Shown here: piece after piece, positions 1 to 8,318 of the stretch
Layout of the letters: every line of letters starts with the position of its first letter
How positions within the stretch are numbered: position 1 is the stretch's first letter
DNA from: Dryocola sp. LX212
Lineage (GTDB): Bacteria > Pseudomonadota > Gammaproteobacteria > Enterobacterales > Enterobacteriaceae
Assembly (NCBI GenBank): GCA_041504365.1
Contig: CP167917.1
Location: forward strand, 4,566,974-4,630,973
Direction: 5' to 3'
DNA: 64,000 bases
Notes under the pieces: model-generated
Told to the model about the DNA's origin: nothing
The model's database searches: none
The model's input: only the letters and a program-made list of their open reading frames with translations
Position numbers and translations under genes: made by a program

Positions 1-207
1 GTAGTCATTCCATTTGATAGCGGTGTTTTTAGCGAGGATGGTAATCCCACGCTCTTTCTCCAAATCGTTGGAGTCCATCACGCGTTCGGTAGCTTCAGCA
101 CGTTCGTTACTGAAAGTACCAGATTGCTGCAGCAGCTTATCAACCAGGGTAGTTTTACCATGGTCAACGTGCGCGATGATGGCGATGTTACGCAGATTTT
201 CGATCAC
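1..207 (-). CDS. typA: Ribosome-associated GTPase TypA/BipA, N-terminal part
   Basis: These are the first 69 codons of the translation-factor-like GTPase BipA. The gene runs off the left edge of the window. The frame begins at a GTG (205-207) and reads [20 protein letters not shown]. It shows the G1 P-loop AHVDHGKTT at about residues 11-19 and the G2 stretch ERGITI near residues 52-57. The family binds the ribosome and is needed for growth at low temperature and under stress. It is divergent from glnA, as in E. coli. The GTG start is chosen because the conserved N-terminus begins there and no in-frame ATG lies nearby. Confidence 0.95.
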   Translation of the reverse strand, partial: MIENLRNIAIIAHVDHGKTTLVDKLLQQSGTFSNERAEATERVMDSNDLEKERGITILAKNTAIKWNDY

Positions 208-357
208 AACTTTGCCTCAGGCATTAGAAATAGCGCGTTATTGTACACGTATTAATCGAAGGACAGAACAGGATCACAAAGAACCTTTACAAACAATGTT
301 GAAAGTAAGGGATTGTGATCGCTTTCACGGAGCTAAAAAGGGAGCTAAAACGTAAAT

Positions 358-374
358 TGCACCAATATGGTGCC
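358..374. promoter_or_regulatory. NtrC enhancer site 1 of glnA
   Basis: TGCACCAATATGGTGCC is a near-perfect dyad matching the NtrC consensus (GCACC-N5-GGTGC). Its centre lies about 140 bp upstream of the start inferred for the sigma54 promoter, the position of the strong enhancer site in E. coli. Confidence 0.9.
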
Positions 375-389
375 CATTTTTCACACTGG

Positions 390-406
390 AGCACTATATT
401 GGTGCA
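390..406. promoter_or_regulatory. NtrC enhancer site 2 of glnA
   Basis: AGCACTATATTGGTGCA is a second NtrC dyad. Its centre is 32 bp (three helical turns) from site 1 and about 108 bp upstream of the inferred start. The pair would let phosphorylated NtrC dimers bind cooperatively and loop to the sigma54 polymerase. Confidence 0.9.
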
Positions 407-479
407 AGTTATCCATCATGGTGCAGCCCTTTTGCACTATAGTGCGCATGATAACGCCTTTTTGGGGTAATTTAAAAGT

Positions 480-496
480 TGGCACAGATTTCGCTT
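480..496 (+). promoter_or_regulatory. sigma54 promoter glnAp2
   Basis: TGGCACAGATTTCGCTT has the -24 GG (481-482) and -12 GC (493-494) elements separated by 10 bases, as sigma54 requires. It predicts transcription from about 506, leaving a leader of roughly 78 nt before glnA. Confidence 0.9.
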
Positions 497-583
497 TATA
501 AGTTTCAGGGCGAAAAGCCACTTTTAATAAAATTATCAGACCTCGTTACCACGACGACAATGACCAATCCGGGAGAGTTAAGT

Positions 584-1993
584 ATGTCCGCTGAACACGT
601 TTTGACGATGCTGAATGAGCATGAAGTGAAATTTGTTGATTTGCGCTTCACTGACACCAAGGGTAAAGAACAGCACGTTACAATCCCTGCTCACCAGGTG
701 AATGCTGAATTCTTCGAAGAAGGCAAAATGTTTGACGGCTCCTCGATTGGCGGCTGGAAAGGCATCAATGAATCCGACATGGTGCTGATGCCAGACGCGT
801 CTACCGCAGTCATCGACCCGTTCTTCGCCGATTCTACCCTGATCATTCGTTGTGACATTCTTGAGCCAGGTACCCTGCAGGGTTATGACCGCGACCCGCG
901 CTCCATCGCGAAACGCGCGGAAGACTACCTGCGTTCTACCGGTCTGGCTGATACCGTCCTGTTCGGGCCAGAACCAGAGTTCTTCCTGTTCGACGACATC
1001 CGTTTCGGCAGCTCCATCTCCGGCTCCCACGTTGCTATCGATGATATCGAAGGCGCATGGAACACCGGCACCAAATACGAAGGCGGCAACAAAGGCCACC
1101 GTCCTGCAGTGAAAGGCGGTTACTTCCCGGTTCCACCAGTCGACTCCGCACAGGACCTGCGTTCTGCAATGTGTCTGACCATGGAGCAGATGGGCCTGGT
1201 TGTTGAAGCTCACCACCACGAAGTGGCAACGGCTGGTCAGAACGAAGTGGCAACCCGCTTCAACACCATGACCAAAAAAGCTGATGAAATTCAGATCTAC
1301 AAATACGTCGTGCACAACGTTGCTCACGCTTACGGCAAAACTGCGACCTTCATGCCAAAACCAATGTTTGGCGACAACGGTTCCGGTATGCACTGCCACA
1401 TGTCCCTGTCCAAGAACGGCGTAAACCTGTTCGCTGGCGACAAATATGCGGGCCTGTCTGAGCAAGCGCTGTACTACATCGGCGGCGTTATCAAGCACGC
1501 TAAAGCGATCAACGCCCTGTCTAACCCGACAACTAACTCCTACAAGCGTCTGGTCCCGGGTTACGAAGCTCCTGTTATGCTGGCTTACTCTGCCCGTAAC
1601 CGTTCAGCTTCTATCCGTATCCCAGTGGTTGCGTCCCCTAAAGCACGTCGTATCGAAGTGCGCTTCCCGGACCCGGCGGCTAACCCATACCTGTGCTTCG
1701 CCGCGCTGCTGATGGCTGGCCTTGACGGTATCAAAAACAAAATCCATCCGGGCGAAGCGATGGACAAAAACCTGTATGACCTGCCGCCGGAAGAAGCGAA
1801 AGAGATCCCACAGGTTGCAGGCTCTCTGGAAGAAGCACTGAACTGCCTGAACGAAGACCGCGAGTTCCTGACCGCGGGCGGCGTGTTCACTGACGACGCT
1901 ATCGATGCCTACATCGCCCTGCGTATCGAGGAAAATGACCGCGTGCGCATGACGCCGCACCCGGTAGAGTTCGAGTTGTACTATAGCGTTTAA
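584..1993 (+). CDS. glnA: Glutamine synthetase, type I
   Basis: This enzyme makes glutamine from glutamate, ammonia and ATP, the main step of ammonia assimilation in the cytoplasm. It has 469 residues, the normal length for the dodecameric enterobacterial enzyme, starting [15 protein letters not shown]. An in-frame upstream extension from 479 is rejected because it overlaps the sigma54 promoter; the ATG at 584 has a good ribosome-binding site (GGGAGAG). Visible motifs are the active-site [10 protein letters not shown] near residue 49, the metal-binding PEPEFF near 130, the ATP-binding [16 protein letters not shown] near 260, and NLYDLPPEE, which holds the adenylylated Tyr397. It is followed by a hairpin and glnL-glnG. 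Regulation is by NtrB/NtrC and by adenylylation. Confidence 0.99.
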   Translation: MSAEHVLTMLNEHEVKFVDLRFTDTKGKEQHVTIPAHQVNAEFFEEGKMFDGSSIGGWKGINESDMVLMPDASTAVIDPFFADSTLIIRCDILEPGTLQGYDRDPRSIAKRAEDYLRSTGLADTVLFGPEPEFFLFDDIRFGSSISGSHVAIDDIEGAWNTGTKYEGGNKGHRPAVKGGYFPVPPVDSAQDLRSAMCLTMEQMGLVVEAHHHEVATAGQNEVATRFNTMTKKADEIQIYKYVVHNVAHAYGKTATFMPKPMFGDNGSGMHCHMSLSKNGVNLFAGDKYAGLSEQALYYIGGVIKHAKAINALSNPTTNSYKRLVPGYEAPVMLAYSARNRSASIRIPVVASPKARRIEVRFPDPAANPYLCFAALLMAGLDGIKNKIHPGEAMDKNLYDLPPEEAKEIPQVAGSLEEALNCLNEDREFLTAGGVFTDDAIDAYIALRIEENDRVRMTPHPVEFELYYSV

Positions 1994-2059
1994 GAAAAGC
2001 AGCGCTTAAGAAAAAGTACATCGTCGGATTAAACGTTTTTTGTTGCCGTGGAAACTTTC

Positions 2060-2085
2060 AGCCCATCTTCGGATGGGCTTTTTTC
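2060..2085 (+). terminator. Terminator/attenuator between glnA and glnL
   Basis: AGCCCATC-TTC-GGATGGGCT followed by a T run forms a rho-independent hairpin. It would cut most glnA transcripts before glnLG, which explains higher GlnA than NtrBC output. Confidence 0.85.
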
Positions 2086-2130
2086 TCCACAAAATAACTG
2101 GTTAAACAGGGATTTTTACCAGCGGACAAC

Positions 2131-2152
2131 TATAATGCACCAACATGGTGCA
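2131..2152 (+). promoter_or_regulatory. glnL promoter -10 with overlapping NtrC operator
   Basis: A TATAAT -10 element (2131-2136) abuts a perfect NtrC dyad TGCACCAACATGGTGCA (2136-2152). Bound NtrC would cover the start point and repress this promoter, as at E. coli glnLp. That gives autoregulation of NtrBC. Confidence 0.85.
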
Positions 2153-2170
2153 TAACCCGGAGACGGCTGT

Positions 2171-3220
2171 ATGGCAACTGGCACGCTGCCCGATGCTGGG
2201 CAGATCCTGAACTCCCTGATTAACAGCATCCTGCTGGTCGATGACGAGCTGGCGGTTCATTACGCGAACCCTGCCGCACAACAGTTGCTGGCCCAAAGTT
2301 CACGTAAACTTTACGGCACGCCGCTACCGGACCTGCTGAGCTACTTCTCATTAAATATTGGCCTGATGCAGGAGAGCCTGATCGCCGGCCAAGGGTTTAC
2401 CGATAACGAAGTGACCCTGGTGATTGACGGGCGCTCCCATATTCTTTCTCTGACGGCACAGCGTCTGCCAGAAGGGCTGATCCTGATGGAAATGGCGCCG
2501 ATGGATAACCAGCGTCGCTTAAGTCAGGAGCAGTTACAGCACGCCCAGCAGATAGCCGCACGTGACTTAGTGCGTGGGCTTGCACACGAAATCAAAAATC
2601 CGCTGGGCGGACTGCGCGGGGCAGCACAGCTGCTGGCAAAAGCATTGCCGGACCCGTCGCTGAAGGAATACACCAACGTTATTATTGAGCAGGCAGACCG
2701 CCTGCGTAACCTGGTGGACAGGTTATTAGGCCCCCAGCAGCCCGGCATGCATGTCACCGAAAGCATTCATAAAGTGACCGAGCGCGTGATGAAACTCGTG
2801 TCGATGGAGCTGCCGGAAAACGTCATCCTGGTACGCGATTACGACCCAAGCCTGCCTGAGTTCCCGCATGACCCGGATCAGATTGAGCAGGTTTTGTTGA
2901 ATATAGTACGTAACGCGTTACAGGCACTGGGCCGCGATGGCGGCCAAATTGTCCTGCGTACCCGCACAGCTTTCCAGCTGACGCTGCACGGGACGCGCTA
3001 CCGCCTGGCGGCCCGAATTGATATCGAAGATAACGGTCCGGGCATTCCGGCCGCGCTCCAGGACACGCTGTTTTACCCGATGGTCAGCGGACGTGAGGGT
3101 GGCACAGGTCTTGGCCTGTCCATCGCGCGCAGCCTTATCGATCAGCACTCCGGGAAAATAGAATTTAACAGTTGGCCAGGTCATACCGAATTTTCCGTTT
3201 ATCTGCCTATTCGCCAGTGA
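2171..3220 (+). CDS. glnL: Nitrogen sensor histidine kinase/phosphatase NtrB
   Basis: This is the cytoplasmic sensor kinase of the nitrogen two-component system, 349 residues as in E. coli. An N-terminal PAS domain covers about residues 10-80. The phosphoacceptor His139 is in [11 protein letters not shown]. The catalytic ATPase domain follows, with an N box ([13 protein letters not shown], about residue 240) and a G box ([18 protein letters not shown], about 316). It phosphorylates or dephosphorylates NtrC under control of PII. glnG starts 7 bp downstream, so the two are co-transcribed. Confidence 0.98.
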   Translation: MATGTLPDAGQILNSLINSILLVDDELAVHYANPAAQQLLAQSSRKLYGTPLPDLLSYFSLNIGLMQESLIAGQGFTDNEVTLVIDGRSHILSLTAQRLPEGLILMEMAPMDNQRRLSQEQLQHAQQIAARDLVRGLAHEIKNPLGGLRGAAQLLAKALPDPSLKEYTNVIIEQADRLRNLVDRLLGPQQPGMHVTESIHKVTERVMKLVSMELPENVILVRDYDPSLPEFPHDPDQIEQVLLNIVRNALQALGRDGGQIVLRTRTAFQLTLHGTRYRLAARIDIEDNGPGIPAALQDTLFYPMVSGREGGTGLGLSIARSLIDQHSGKIEFNSWPGHTEFSVYLPIRQ

Positions 3221-3227
3221 GGTTTTT

Positions 3228-4640
3228 ATGCAACAAGGGATAGTCTGGATCGTTGATGACGATAGCTCCATCCGTTGGGTGCTGGAACGCGCGCTGACTG
3301 GAGCAGGTTTAATCTGCACAACGTTTGAGAATGGCAATGAAGTTCTGGACGCGCTGGCGTCGAAAACACCGGACGTGCTGCTGTCGGATATTCGCATGCC
3401 GGGCATGGACGGGCTGGCGCTGCTAAAACAGATCAAACAGCGGCACCCGATGCTTCCGGTCATCATAATGACAGCGCATTCGGATCTGGATGCTGCCGTC
3501 AGCGCTTACCAGCAGGGCGCGTTTGATTATCTGCCGAAGCCTTTTGATATCGACGAAGCGGTCGCTCTCGTTGAGCGCGCCATCAGCCACTATCAGGAAC
3601 AGCAGCAGCCACGCAACGTGCAGGTGTTCGGCCCGACGACAGATATTATCGGAGAAGCGCCCGCAATGCAGGATGTGTTCCGCATAATCGGCCGCTTGTC
3701 CCGCTCTTCTATCAGCGTGCTGATTAACGGAGAATCAGGTACGGGGAAAGAGCTCGTCGCGCATGCGCTGCATCGCCACAGTCCACGCGTTAAGTCTCCT
3801 TTCATCGCGCTTAACATGGCGGCCATCCCGAAAGATCTGATTGAATCAGAACTGTTCGGCCACGAAAAAGGCGCCTTTACCGGCGCTAATCAGATCCGTC
3901 AGGGGCGTTTTGAGCAGGCCGACGGCGGCACGCTGTTCCTCGACGAAATCGGAGATATGCCGCTGGATGTGCAAACGCGTCTTCTGCGCGTGCTGGCAGA
4001 CGGGCAGTTCTACCGCGTTGGCGGCTATGCGCCGGTGAAAGTGGATGTGCGCATTATCGCCGCAACCCACCAGAACCTTGAGCTACGTGTGCAGGAGGGT
4101 AAGTTCCGGGAGGACTTGTTCCACCGCCTGAACGTTATTCGTGTCCACCTGCCGCCGCTGCGCGAGCGCCGTGAGGATATTCCTCGCCTGGCCCGTCACT
4201 TCCTGCAGGTAGCAGCTCGTGAGCTTGGCGTTGAGGCTAAGCTGCTGCATCCGGAAACGGAAAATGCTTTAACGCGCCTCGCCTGGCCGGGTAACGTCCG
4301 CCAGCTGGAAAATACCTGCCGCTGGCTGACCGTGATGGCCGCAGGCCAGGAAGTGCTGATCCAGGATCTTCCGAGCGAGCTGTTTGAAACGACGGTAGCC
4401 GAAAGCAGCACCACGCAGGGCCTGCCGGATAACTGGGCTACGCTCCTCGCACAGTGGGCAGACCGGGCTCTGCGTTCCGGTCATCAAAACCTGCTTTCAG
4501 AAGCACAGCCAGAAATGGAGCGTACTTTGCTCACTACGGCGCTGCGCCATACCCAGGGTCACAAGCAGGAAGCAGCTCGTTTGCTGGGCTGGGGCCGTAA
4601 TACCCTGACGCGTAAGCTGAAAGAGCTGGGAATGGAGTAA
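3228..4640 (+). CDS. glnG: Nitrogen response regulator NtrC, sigma54 activator
   Basis: This enhancer-binding protein has 470 residues. The receiver domain (1-120) carries acceptor Asp54 in [12 protein letters not shown]. The AAA+ domain (about 140-380) has Walker A GESGTGKE near 168 and the sigma54-contact loop GAFTGA near 216. The C-terminal Fis-type helix-turn-helix ends at [17 protein letters not shown]. Phosphorylated NtrC binds the dyads upstream of glnA and drives sigma54 transcription. It is the last gene of glnALG and is followed by a terminator. Confidence 0.98.
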   Translation: MQQGIVWIVDDDSSIRWVLERALTGAGLICTTFENGNEVLDALASKTPDVLLSDIRMPGMDGLALLKQIKQRHPMLPVIIMTAHSDLDAAVSAYQQGAFDYLPKPFDIDEAVALVERAISHYQEQQQPRNVQVFGPTTDIIGEAPAMQDVFRIIGRLSRSSISVLINGESGTGKELVAHALHRHSPRVKSPFIALNMAAIPKDLIESELFGHEKGAFTGANQIRQGRFEQADGGTLFLDEIGDMPLDVQTRLLRVLADGQFYRVGGYAPVKVDVRIIAATHQNLELRVQEGKFREDLFHRLNVIRVHLPPLRERREDIPRLARHFLQVAARELGVEAKLLHPETENALTRLAWPGNVRQLENTCRWLTVMAAGQEVLIQDLPSELFETTVAESSTTQGLPDNWATLLAQWADRALRSGHQNLLSEAQPEMERTLLTTALRHTQGHKQEAARLLGWGRNTLTRKLKELGME

Positions 4641-4678
4641 CAAAAAGGCGGATAGCTTTAGCTATTCGCCTTTTTTGT
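4641..4678 (+). terminator. Terminator of glnALG
   Basis: AAAAAGGCGGATAGC-TTTA-GCTATTCGCCTTTTTT makes a long stem with a T run directly after the glnG stop codon. The A run on the other side means it could also stop hemN transcripts. Confidence 0.85.
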
Positions 4679-4679
4679 T

Positions 4680-4707
4680 GGTGGATGCCGCTGCCGCTTA
4701 TCCATCC
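4680..4707. repeat. REP-like palindrome between glnG and hemN
   Basis: The unit reads GGTGGATG-CCGCTGCCG-CTTATCCATCC and pairs imperfectly end to end. Related units occur at 48867-48893 and 60897-60926. All lie between genes, as repetitive extragenic palindromes do. Confidence 0.6.
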
Positions 4708-4721
4708 TAAAATTTCATGAA

Positions 4722-6095
4722 TCAGATAACCCGTGAGAACTGCTGCAACCGCGCTTTCTGCCGCAGGTAAACATCGAAGCACATGCAGATGTTACGGATC
4801 AGCAGGCGGCCTTTCGGCGTGACCTGAATGTGGCGCTCGTCAACCTCCACCAGCTGGTCTTTGGCCAGCGGGGCTAACAGCTTCAGATCTTCTGCGAAGT
4901 ACTCCGCAAAATCCACATCCCACAGTTTTTCTACGTCGGCAAAGCTAAGCTGGAAGTTACAGATAAGCAATTTAATCACGTCACGGCGGATGCAGTCATC
5001 ACGGGTCAGGGCCAGGCCGCGCCACAGCGCATCACCACGCTCATCGACCTGCTGATAATAAGTCTTAAGCTCTTTCTGGTTCTGCGCGTAACAATCCCCG
5101 ATCATACTAATCGCTGAGACCCCCATGCCGAGCAGGTCTGTATCGCCCTGCGTGGTGTAGCCCTGGAAGTTGCGATGGAGCTTACCTTCACGCTGGGCCA
5201 CTGCCAGCTCGTTGTCCGGGCGGGCAAAGTGGTCCATGCCGATAAACTGGTAGCCCGACGAGGTCAGCGAGTCGATGGTTTCTTGCAGAATATCCAGCTT
5301 CTGCTGGGCGCTCGGCAAATCCGCATCTTTAATTTTGCGCTGCGCGGCAAACAGGGTTGGCAGGTGCGCGTAGTTGAAGACGCTCAGACGATGCGGGCTC
5401 AGTTCAGCCACGCGCTTCAGGGTGAAGGCGAAGCTCTCCGGCGTCTGCTTTGGCAGACCGTAAATCAGATCGATATTGGTGGAAGTGAAGCCCAGCTCGC
5501 GGGCGCGGTTAATCAGGGCAAAGATAAACTCTTCGTCCTGCTCGCGGTTCACCAGCTTCTGCACTTCTTTATTGAAATCCTGCACGCCCATGCTCAGGCG
5601 AGTAAAGCCTTCTTTGCGCAGGTGATCGAGCACATCCAGCTCGATTTCGCGGGGATCCACTTCAATGGACAACTCAGCATCGTCATTAAAGGCGAAATGG
5701 GCACGTAGCAGCCCCATCAGGCGACTTATCTGCGCTTTGCTAAGGTAGGTAGGGGTACCGCCGCCCCAGTGCATCTGGCTGACGTGACGGCCCTTAAACA
5801 GCGGTGCGCGATGGGCTATCTCTTGTTCCAGCGCGTCGAGATACTGATCCGCTTTGTGGGTCTGGCGGGTGACAATCTTGTTGCAGCCGCAGAAGTAGCA
5901 AAGCTTATGGCAGAACGGGATATGAATATACAGCGAAAGCGGACGCTCAGGATAGCGAGCAACCGCCTGCAAAAATGCCCCCTCGCCAAAGTCCTCTGAG
6001 AACTCCAGCGCGGTTGGGTAAGAGGTGTAACGCGGCCCTGAATAATTGTATTTCTGGATCAGGGCCAGATCCCAGTCGATTAACTGCTCAGACAT
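4722..6095 (-). CDS. hemN: Oxygen-independent coproporphyrinogen III dehydrogenase
   Basis: This radical-SAM enzyme converts coproporphyrinogen III to protoporphyrinogen IX in heme synthesis without oxygen. It has 457 residues. The cluster-binding motif is C62-x3-C66-x2-C69 in PFCHKLCYFCGCNK, followed by the SAM-contacting HWGGGTP near 112. The C-terminal HemN domain ends QKARLQQFSRVI. The ATG at 6095 is preferred over a GTG two codons upstream because AGGAG then sits at the right spacing and the start matches the family. It is convergent with glnG. Confidence 0.97.
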   Translation of the reverse strand: MSEQLIDWDLALIQKYNYSGPRYTSYPTALEFSEDFGEGAFLQAVARYPERPLSLYIHIPFCHKLCYFCGCNKIVTRQTHKADQYLDALEQEIAHRAPLFKGRHVSQMHWGGGTPTYLSKAQISRLMGLLRAHFAFNDDAELSIEVDPREIELDVLDHLRKEGFTRLSMGVQDFNKEVQKLVNREQDEEFIFALINRARELGFTSTNIDLIYGLPKQTPESFAFTLKRVAELSPHRLSVFNYAHLPTLFAAQRKIKDADLPSAQQKLDILQETIDSLTSSGYQFIGMDHFARPDNELAVAQREGKLHRNFQGYTTQGDTDLLGMGVSAISMIGDCYAQNQKELKTYYQQVDERGDALWRGLALTRDDCIRRDVIKLLICNFQLSFADVEKLWDVDFAEYFAEDLKLLAPLAKDQLVEVDERHIQVTPKGRLLIRNICMCFDVYLRQKARLQQFSRVI

Positions 6096-6097
6096 AC

Positions 6098-6274
6098 TCA
6101 CTCCTTCCGATGATGCCGCCCGCGTTTTCGCAGCGCTCGCGACCCGCCCACTCCTCGGGCATTGAGCCTGCGGCGCAACGAATTCTGCAATCGCGACAGC
6201 CGCCGTAGTTTAACGAATAACCACAGCAGATAACACACCAGCGGAATAACCATGAGAAAAACAGGTAATCCCAT
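6098..6274 (-). CDS. Candidate small membrane protein upstream of hemN
   Basis: An open frame of 58 codons runs from an ATG 11 bp after the yihI stop and ends in TGA 2 bp before the hemN ATG, the spacing of a gene inside an operon. The predicted product starts MGLPVFLMVIPLVCYLLWLF, one strong hydrophobic helix (residues 2-20). An Arg/Lys-rich tail follows (KLRRLSRLQNSLRRR and RALRKRGRHHRKE), giving a single-pass, cytoplasm-tail-in topology. I do not recognise the family. A shrunken DUF2489-type protein, which some gammaproteobacteria carry beside yihI/hemN, is possible. No strong ribosome-binding site is visible, so it may also be a chance frame. Confidence 0.4.
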   Translation of the reverse strand: MGLPVFLMVIPLVCYLLWLFVKLRRLSRLQNSLRRRLNARGVGGSRALRKRGRHHRKE

Positions 6275-6285
6275 AGGAGTAAGCG

Positions 6286-6801
6286 CTAGTTACCGCCCTT
6301 CAGCAGACGCATTAAATCGTCGCCTTTTTCCTCTTCTTCTTCATCGTCTTCGTAAGCAATGCCAAGCTCTTCCATCAGCGCGTCAATGCGATCGAGTTTG
6401 GCGTTAACCCAGGATTGCTCCTCGGCGCTCAGTGTTTCACCCTCTTCAAGGCGTTCCAGCAGCGCGTCCAGGCGCTCATCATTCTCCAGCAAATCCAGCT
6501 CGGCCTGTGGTGTTAGCATAGGTTTCTCGCTTTTTGGTTTGTGCTGTTTAGGTTTCGCCGCCGGGGCTTCGGTCACACCCAGAGCAATTGGTTTTTTGCT
6601 GCCAATACGCGGATCTTTAGGCTGGGAAGAGCCTTTACCGCCCTGCGGCTGGCTGCTACCGTTTGCACGGCTACCCGAAGAATGGCCACGGTGTTTTTTC
6701 TGGCGCTTACGGTCGCGTGCTTCCTGATCGACTTCTTCACGCGATTTGCGACGAGCTTTCGCCGGTTTGCTGCCTGGTGCTGCTGAGTTTTGTTGCTTCA
6801 T
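6286..6801 (-). CDS. yihI: Der GTPase-activating protein YihI
   Basis: This small cytoplasmic protein has 171 residues (169 in E. coli). In E. coli it stimulates the GTPase Der and so tunes 50S ribosome assembly. The N-terminal half is very basic and low in complexity ([22 protein letters not shown]). The conserved middle reads [15 protein letters not shown], and the acidic C-terminal half holds [24 protein letters not shown] and a run of Glu/Asp near residue 155. It lies just downstream of the csrC terminator and upstream of hemN. Confidence 0.93.
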   Translation of the reverse strand: MKQQNSAAPGSKPAKARRKSREEVDQEARDRKRQKKHRGHSSGSRANGSSQPQGGKGSSQPKDPRIGSKKPIALGVTEAPAAKPKQHKPKSEKPMLTPQAELDLLENDERLDALLERLEEGETLSAEEQSWVNAKLDRIDALMEELGIAYEDDEEEEEKGDDLMRLLKGGN

Positions 6802-6866
6802 GGTGAGTTATCTTAAGCCGTTTTATTCAGTATAGAATTGCGGCGGAATCTAGCAGAAAGCAAGCA

Positions 6867-7109
6867 AAGAAAAAAGGCGACAGATTAACCCGTCGCCTTT
6901 TTTCTTGTCTCTCGGCCCTTTTGGGCCACACATTCCCTGTTAGCGTTCAACACCCTGTCATTCCGTTGCCAACAACATTTCCTGTTGGGTTCCCTGTCCT
7001 TTTTCTACGTCTCCGGACGTTCGCCTCCTGCTATTGCTCGTTCGCCGTCATCCTGACGCTCCTGAACCCTCGTCCTGAGTTATTTTCCTTTAAGGCTTCC
7101 TGCCCTTGA
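6867..7109 (-). ncRNA. csrC: CsrC small RNA, CsrA-sequestering
   Basis: The minus strand between engB and yihI, the csrC position in E. coli, carries an RNA of about 243 nt with about twelve GGA motifs, many in AGGA context and several in hairpin loops (for example ACGTCCGGAGACGT). It ends in a strong rho-independent terminator, GGCGAC-GGGTTAATCT-GTCGCC then TTTTTT. A -10-like TAAAGT lies at 7115-7120. The known role is to bind many copies of CsrA and relieve its repression. Primary sequence has drifted from E. coli outside the GGA motifs and terminator. The 5' end is estimated. Confidence 0.88.
6870..6903 (-). terminator. csrC terminator
   Basis: AGGCGAC and its complement GTCGCCT flank a short loop, with an uninterrupted T run on the minus strand. 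The same stem ends csrC in E. coli. Confidence 0.88.
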
Positions 7110-7344
7110 GATGTACTTTACGCTTAACCCTAAATACGACAAGGGTATAATTCAGGATATAGGTTGTTCGCGCAAAAGCGAAAAAAGAATAACATGCTGT
7201 TAAATATGATTTTTATTCGTTTTCCCCCGTGAAGCTTTCCGTATTTTCTGCCACGTTAGATAGCCGATGTCTTACAAAATCCAGGGATAAGCCTGTAAGC
7301 CTCAGCCAAAGCGCGAGAAAAACGGTCTTTTCTGCCCGTTCAGG

Positions 7345-7350
7345 TATAAT
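7345..7350 (+). promoter_or_regulatory. engB promoter -10
   Basis: A perfect TATAAT lies 35 bp upstream of the engB start, with the ribosome-binding site GAGGGAG (7370-7376) between. The matching -35 is poor. The stretch 7110-7344 is otherwise gene-free and would carry the csrC promoter on the other strand. Confidence 0.55.
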
Positions 7351-7384
7351 CCCCCGCAATGCTCATCCTGAGGGAGACAACCTT

Positions 7385-8020
7385 TTGACAAACTGGAACT
7401 ATCACCAGACCTATTTCGTGCTTAGCGCACCGGACATTCGCCATCTGCCATCTGATACCGGGATTGAGGTTGCTTTCGCGGGGCGCTCTAACGCGGGTAA
7501 ATCGAGCGCGTTAAATACGCTGACCAACCAGAAAGGCCTGGCGCGTACCAGTAAAACCCCTGGGCGCACCCAGCTCATCAACCTGTTTGAAGTTGCGGAC
7601 GGCAAACGTCTGGTGGATTTACCGGGCTACGGTTATGCCGAAGTACCGGAAGAAGTAAAACTGAAGTGGCAGCGCGCACTGGGCGAATACCTGCAAAAGC
7701 GTAACAGCCTCAAGGGCCTGGTCGTGCTGATGGATATTCGCCATCCGCTTAAAGATCTCGATCAGCAGATGGTGAACTGGGCGGTAGCAAGCAATATTGA
7801 AGTGATGATTTTGCTGACCAAGGCGGACAAACTCGCCTCGGGAGCTCGTAAAGCACAGCTGAACATGGTTCGTGAAGCGGCCGCGGCGTTCGGTGGTAAT
7901 ATTGAAATCGAAGCGTTTTCTTCGCTGAAGAAGATCGGTGTTGATAAGCTGCGTCAGAAGCTGGACAGCTGGTATAACGACATCCCACCAGCGGTGGAAG
8001 AAGAAGCGCCGGAAGAGTAA
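7385..8020 (+). CDS. engB: Ribosome biogenesis GTPase YsxC/EngB
   Basis: This essential GTPase works in late 50S subunit assembly and has 211 residues. The start is taken at a TTG (7385-7387) because the conserved N-terminus ([22 protein letters not shown]) begins there and GAGGGAG precedes it; a 52-codon in-frame extension upstream has no family match. G1 is GRSNAGKS (33-40), G2 lies around [10 protein letters not shown]3 is DLPGYGYAE and G4 is [11 protein letters not shown]. It is followed by a terminator and convergent with spf. The weak TTG start is probably a translation-level control. Confidence 0.96.
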   Translation: MTNWNYHQTYFVLSAPDIRHLPSDTGIEVAFAGRSNAGKSSALNTLTNQKGLARTSKTPGRTQLINLFEVADGKRLVDLPGYGYAEVPEEVKLKWQRALGEYLQKRNSLKGLVVLMDIRHPLKDLDQQMVNWAVASNIEVMILLTKADKLASGARKAQLNMVREAAAAFGGNIEIEAFSSLKKIGVDKLRQKLDSWYNDIPPAVEEEAPEE

Positions 8021-8025
8021 AAATC

Positions 8026-8049
8026 AGACGGGTTATCCCGTCTTTTTTT
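8026..8049 (+). terminator. engB terminator
   Basis: AGACGGG-TTAT-CCCGTCT with seven T residues lies 6 bp after the engB stop. Confidence 0.85.
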
Positions 8050-8062
8050 GGGCTTCGCGCAA

Positions 8063-8171
8063 TAAAAAACGCCCCAGTCATTACTGACTGGGGCGGCTAA
8101 AATATTCAGCCAAATCCGATTACGTGAAGTAAAAGGTCTGAAAGATAGAACATCTTACCTCTGTACCCTAC
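8063..8171 (-). ncRNA. spf: Spot 42 regulatory RNA
   Basis: The minus strand encodes a 109-nt RNA starting GTAGGGTACAGAGGTAAGAT and ending in the terminator hairpin CGCCCCAGTC-ATTA-GACTGGGGCG plus T run. Size, sequence and position between polA and engB match Spot 42 almost base for base. It base-pairs with Hfq to galK and other catabolic mRNAs and is repressed by cAMP-CRP in E. coli. A -10-like TAGAGT lies at 8179-8184. The A/T-rich stretch 8185-8318 between spf and polA holds its promoter and no other gene I can see. Confidence 0.97.
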
Positions 8172-8318
8172 GCGAGTAACTCTACTCCTTTTTATTCGCG
8201 CGAAAAAGCATTTTTTGTAGTTTTTTTTCACTATTTGCACACCATTCTTCAACGGTCATCACAAAAAGCTATGACTTATGTTGCTTAGTTACAAAAAGCC
8301 GCCACTAAATCTGCTGCA

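Larger units (their letters stand above)
208..583 (+). promoter_or_regulatory. typA-glnA divergent control region
   Basis: This 376-bp gene-free stretch holds the nitrogen-responsive control region of glnA: two strong NtrC sites (358-374 and 390-406), weaker NtrC-like halves near 418-447, and a sigma54 promoter at 480-496. The typA promoter must also lie here on the minus strand. The glnA ribosome-binding site GGGAGAG is at 571-577. I see no convincing small gene in it. Confidence 0.85.

Noticed and set aside
479..583. 35-codon N-terminal extension of glnA
   Set aside because: It would begin inside the sigma54 promoter, upstream of the transcription start inferred there, and the family starts at MSAEHV.
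578..1498. 306-codon open frame antisense to glnA
   Set aside because: Fully within glnA on the other strand; long antisense frames are expected from the codon usage of highly expressed genes. No domain seen.
7270..7299. CTTACA and TGTAAG as a UvrY site for csrC
   Set aside because: The two halves point outward, opposite to the known UvrY consensus, and the spacing is too long.
7229..7384. 52-codon N-terminal extension of engB
   Set aside because: Spans the likely engB -10 promoter element; the conserved protein starts at the TTG at 7385.
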